NCBI GenBank assembly: GCA_016789035.1
Contig: JAEUSC010000034.1
Location: 1 to 5,161 of the forward strand
Reading direction: 5' to 3'
DNA: 5,161 bases
DNA from: Candidatus Omnitrophota bacterium
Lineage (GTDB): Bacteria > Omnitrophota > Gorgyraeia > Zapsychrales > Fredricksoniimonadaceae
Below, one piece after another: positions 4,657-5,161 of the stretch. Every line of letters starts with the position of its first letter. Positions within the stretch are counted from its first letter, which is position 1. The position numbers and the translations under genes are program-made. A model generated the notes under the pieces. It was not told the origin of the DNA and did no database searches. It saw only the letters and a list, made by a program, of their open reading frames with translations.

Positions 4657-5161
4657 ATGAAGAAAGTGTCAATTTTATTATCGTTGTCTTTATTGGCCGT
4701 GTGTGCCTTCCCGGTCATGAATTTCGCTGAGGAAGCGGCTCCGGCGGCAGCTGCAGCTGCGGCCCCTCAACCGTCAGGAGACCCTGCCAAGATTGCCGAT
4801 ATCCGTAAACTGATTTCTCTTACGGGTGGAGACAAGGTGGGAGAGCAAATGATTGAACAGATGGTCAAATCATTTAGCAGCTACAATCCTAAAATCCCCG
4901 CTGAGTTCTGGGATGAATTCAAAAAAGGCATCGATATCAACAAGATTACAGAAATGAACATTCCTGTCTATGACAAATATTTGTCATCGGATGAAATCAA
5001 GGAAACAATCAAGTTCTATGAATCCCCGGTTGGAAGAAAGCTGATTGAAGTCCTTCCCAAGATTTTGGAAGAGACGTACACAGCCGGTGAACAATGGGGT
5101 TATGAAGTGGGTACCAAGCTTCAAAATATGCTCTTGGAAAAAGGCTATTTGAAGAATGAAA
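4657..5161 (+). CDS. Exported DUF2059-family protein, 3' end beyond the window
   Basis: The first 168 codons are present and remain open at the window edge. Residues 1-24 form a classical signal peptide: MKK, a hydrophobic core (SILLSLSLLAVCAF), and a likely cleavage after NFA before EEAAP. Cys16 is not in a good lipobox (LAVC), so a lipoprotein is unlikely. An Ala/Pro-rich low-complexity linker (27-39, with seven Ala in a row) precedes a helical domain. Its signature, YDKYLSSDEIKETIKFYESP followed by VGRK (about 105-128), is the DUF2059 pattern. An upstream helix, IRKLISLTGGDKVGEQMIEQM, is also typical. DUF2059 proteins are mostly periplasmic or secreted and of unknown function. AAAGGA (4645-4650) lies six bases before the ATG. 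A hairpin separates it from menB, so it may be a separate transcript. Confidence 0.8.
   Translation, partial: MKKVSILLSLSLLAVCAFPVMNFAEEAAPAAAAAAAPQPSGDPAKIADIRKLISLTGGDKVGEQMIEQMVKSFSSYNPKIPAEFWDEFKKGIDINKITEMNIPVYDKYLSSDEIKETIKFYESPVGRKLIEVLPKILEETYTAGEQWGYEVGTKLQNMLLEKGYLKNE

Noticed and set aside
4672..4707. Possible lipoprotein signal (LAVC) in the DUF2059 protein
   Set aside because: Val at the -1 position before Cys16 is not accepted well by lipoprotein signal peptidase, and a good NFA cleavage site follows at residue 24.
4741..4776. GC-rich Ala/Pro repeat as a possible insertion or recombination site
   Set aside because: It encodes a normal low-complexity linker between a signal peptide and a folded domain, with no flanking repeats.
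1..5161. Search for mobile elements, CRISPR arrays, tRNAs, toxin-antitoxin or defence genes
   Set aside because: No transposase or integrase motif, spaced direct repeats, tRNA-like cloverleaf or defence-related domain was seen; the content is metabolic and DNA-repair housekeeping.

Overview
The window reads as ordinary chromosomal DNA from a Gram-negative bacterium. All recognisable genes lie on the + strand. The evidence for a Gram-negative host is a secreted DUF2059-type protein with a classical signal peptide, together with a menaquinone-biosynthesis gene. Base composition looks mid-40s percent GC by eye and even across the window. The phylum cannot be fixed from the sequence. The exonuclease VII subunits look non-canonical and, from memory, closer to Bacteroidetes-type forms than to E. 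coli, while MenB looks very like the E. coli enzyme. An uncultured lineage (for example an Omnitrophota-like or similar bacterium) would fit, but that is a guess.

Layout: (1) 1-1004 holds a candidate promoter, a TIM-barrel sugar phosphate isomerase/epimerase-like gene (67-975), and an imperfect hairpin directly after its stop codon. (2) 1021-3344 looks like one transcription unit: an unrecognised 141-residue soluble protein, xseA, xseB, and an 85-residue single-pass membrane protein. Gaps are 14, 29 and 21 bases, and two of the starts lack a visible Shine-Dalgarno sequence. (3) 3345-3437 is an AT-rich spacer with overlapping inverted repeats and a good extended -10 promoter. It is followed by a two-gene operon of a Rieske [2Fe-2S] ferredoxin-like protein and menB, 15 bases apart. 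(4) A 10-bp hairpin follows menB, and then an exported DUF2059-family protein runs off the right edge.

Functionally, xseA and xseB encode the two subunits of exonuclease VII (single-strand DNA degradation and repair). menB makes the naphthoate ring of menaquinone, and the adjoining Rieske protein is a small electron carrier whose partner is not visible here. The most interesting points are: an Asp-to-Asn change at a position I recall as catalytic in XseA; a membrane-anchored small protein with an L7/L12 C-terminal-domain-like segment; a perfect palindrome over the xseB stop, just before an SD-less start; and the unusual Rieske-menB pairing. I see no mobile element, CRISPR array, tRNA, rRNA, phage gene or defence system, and no intergenic stretch over 300 bases.
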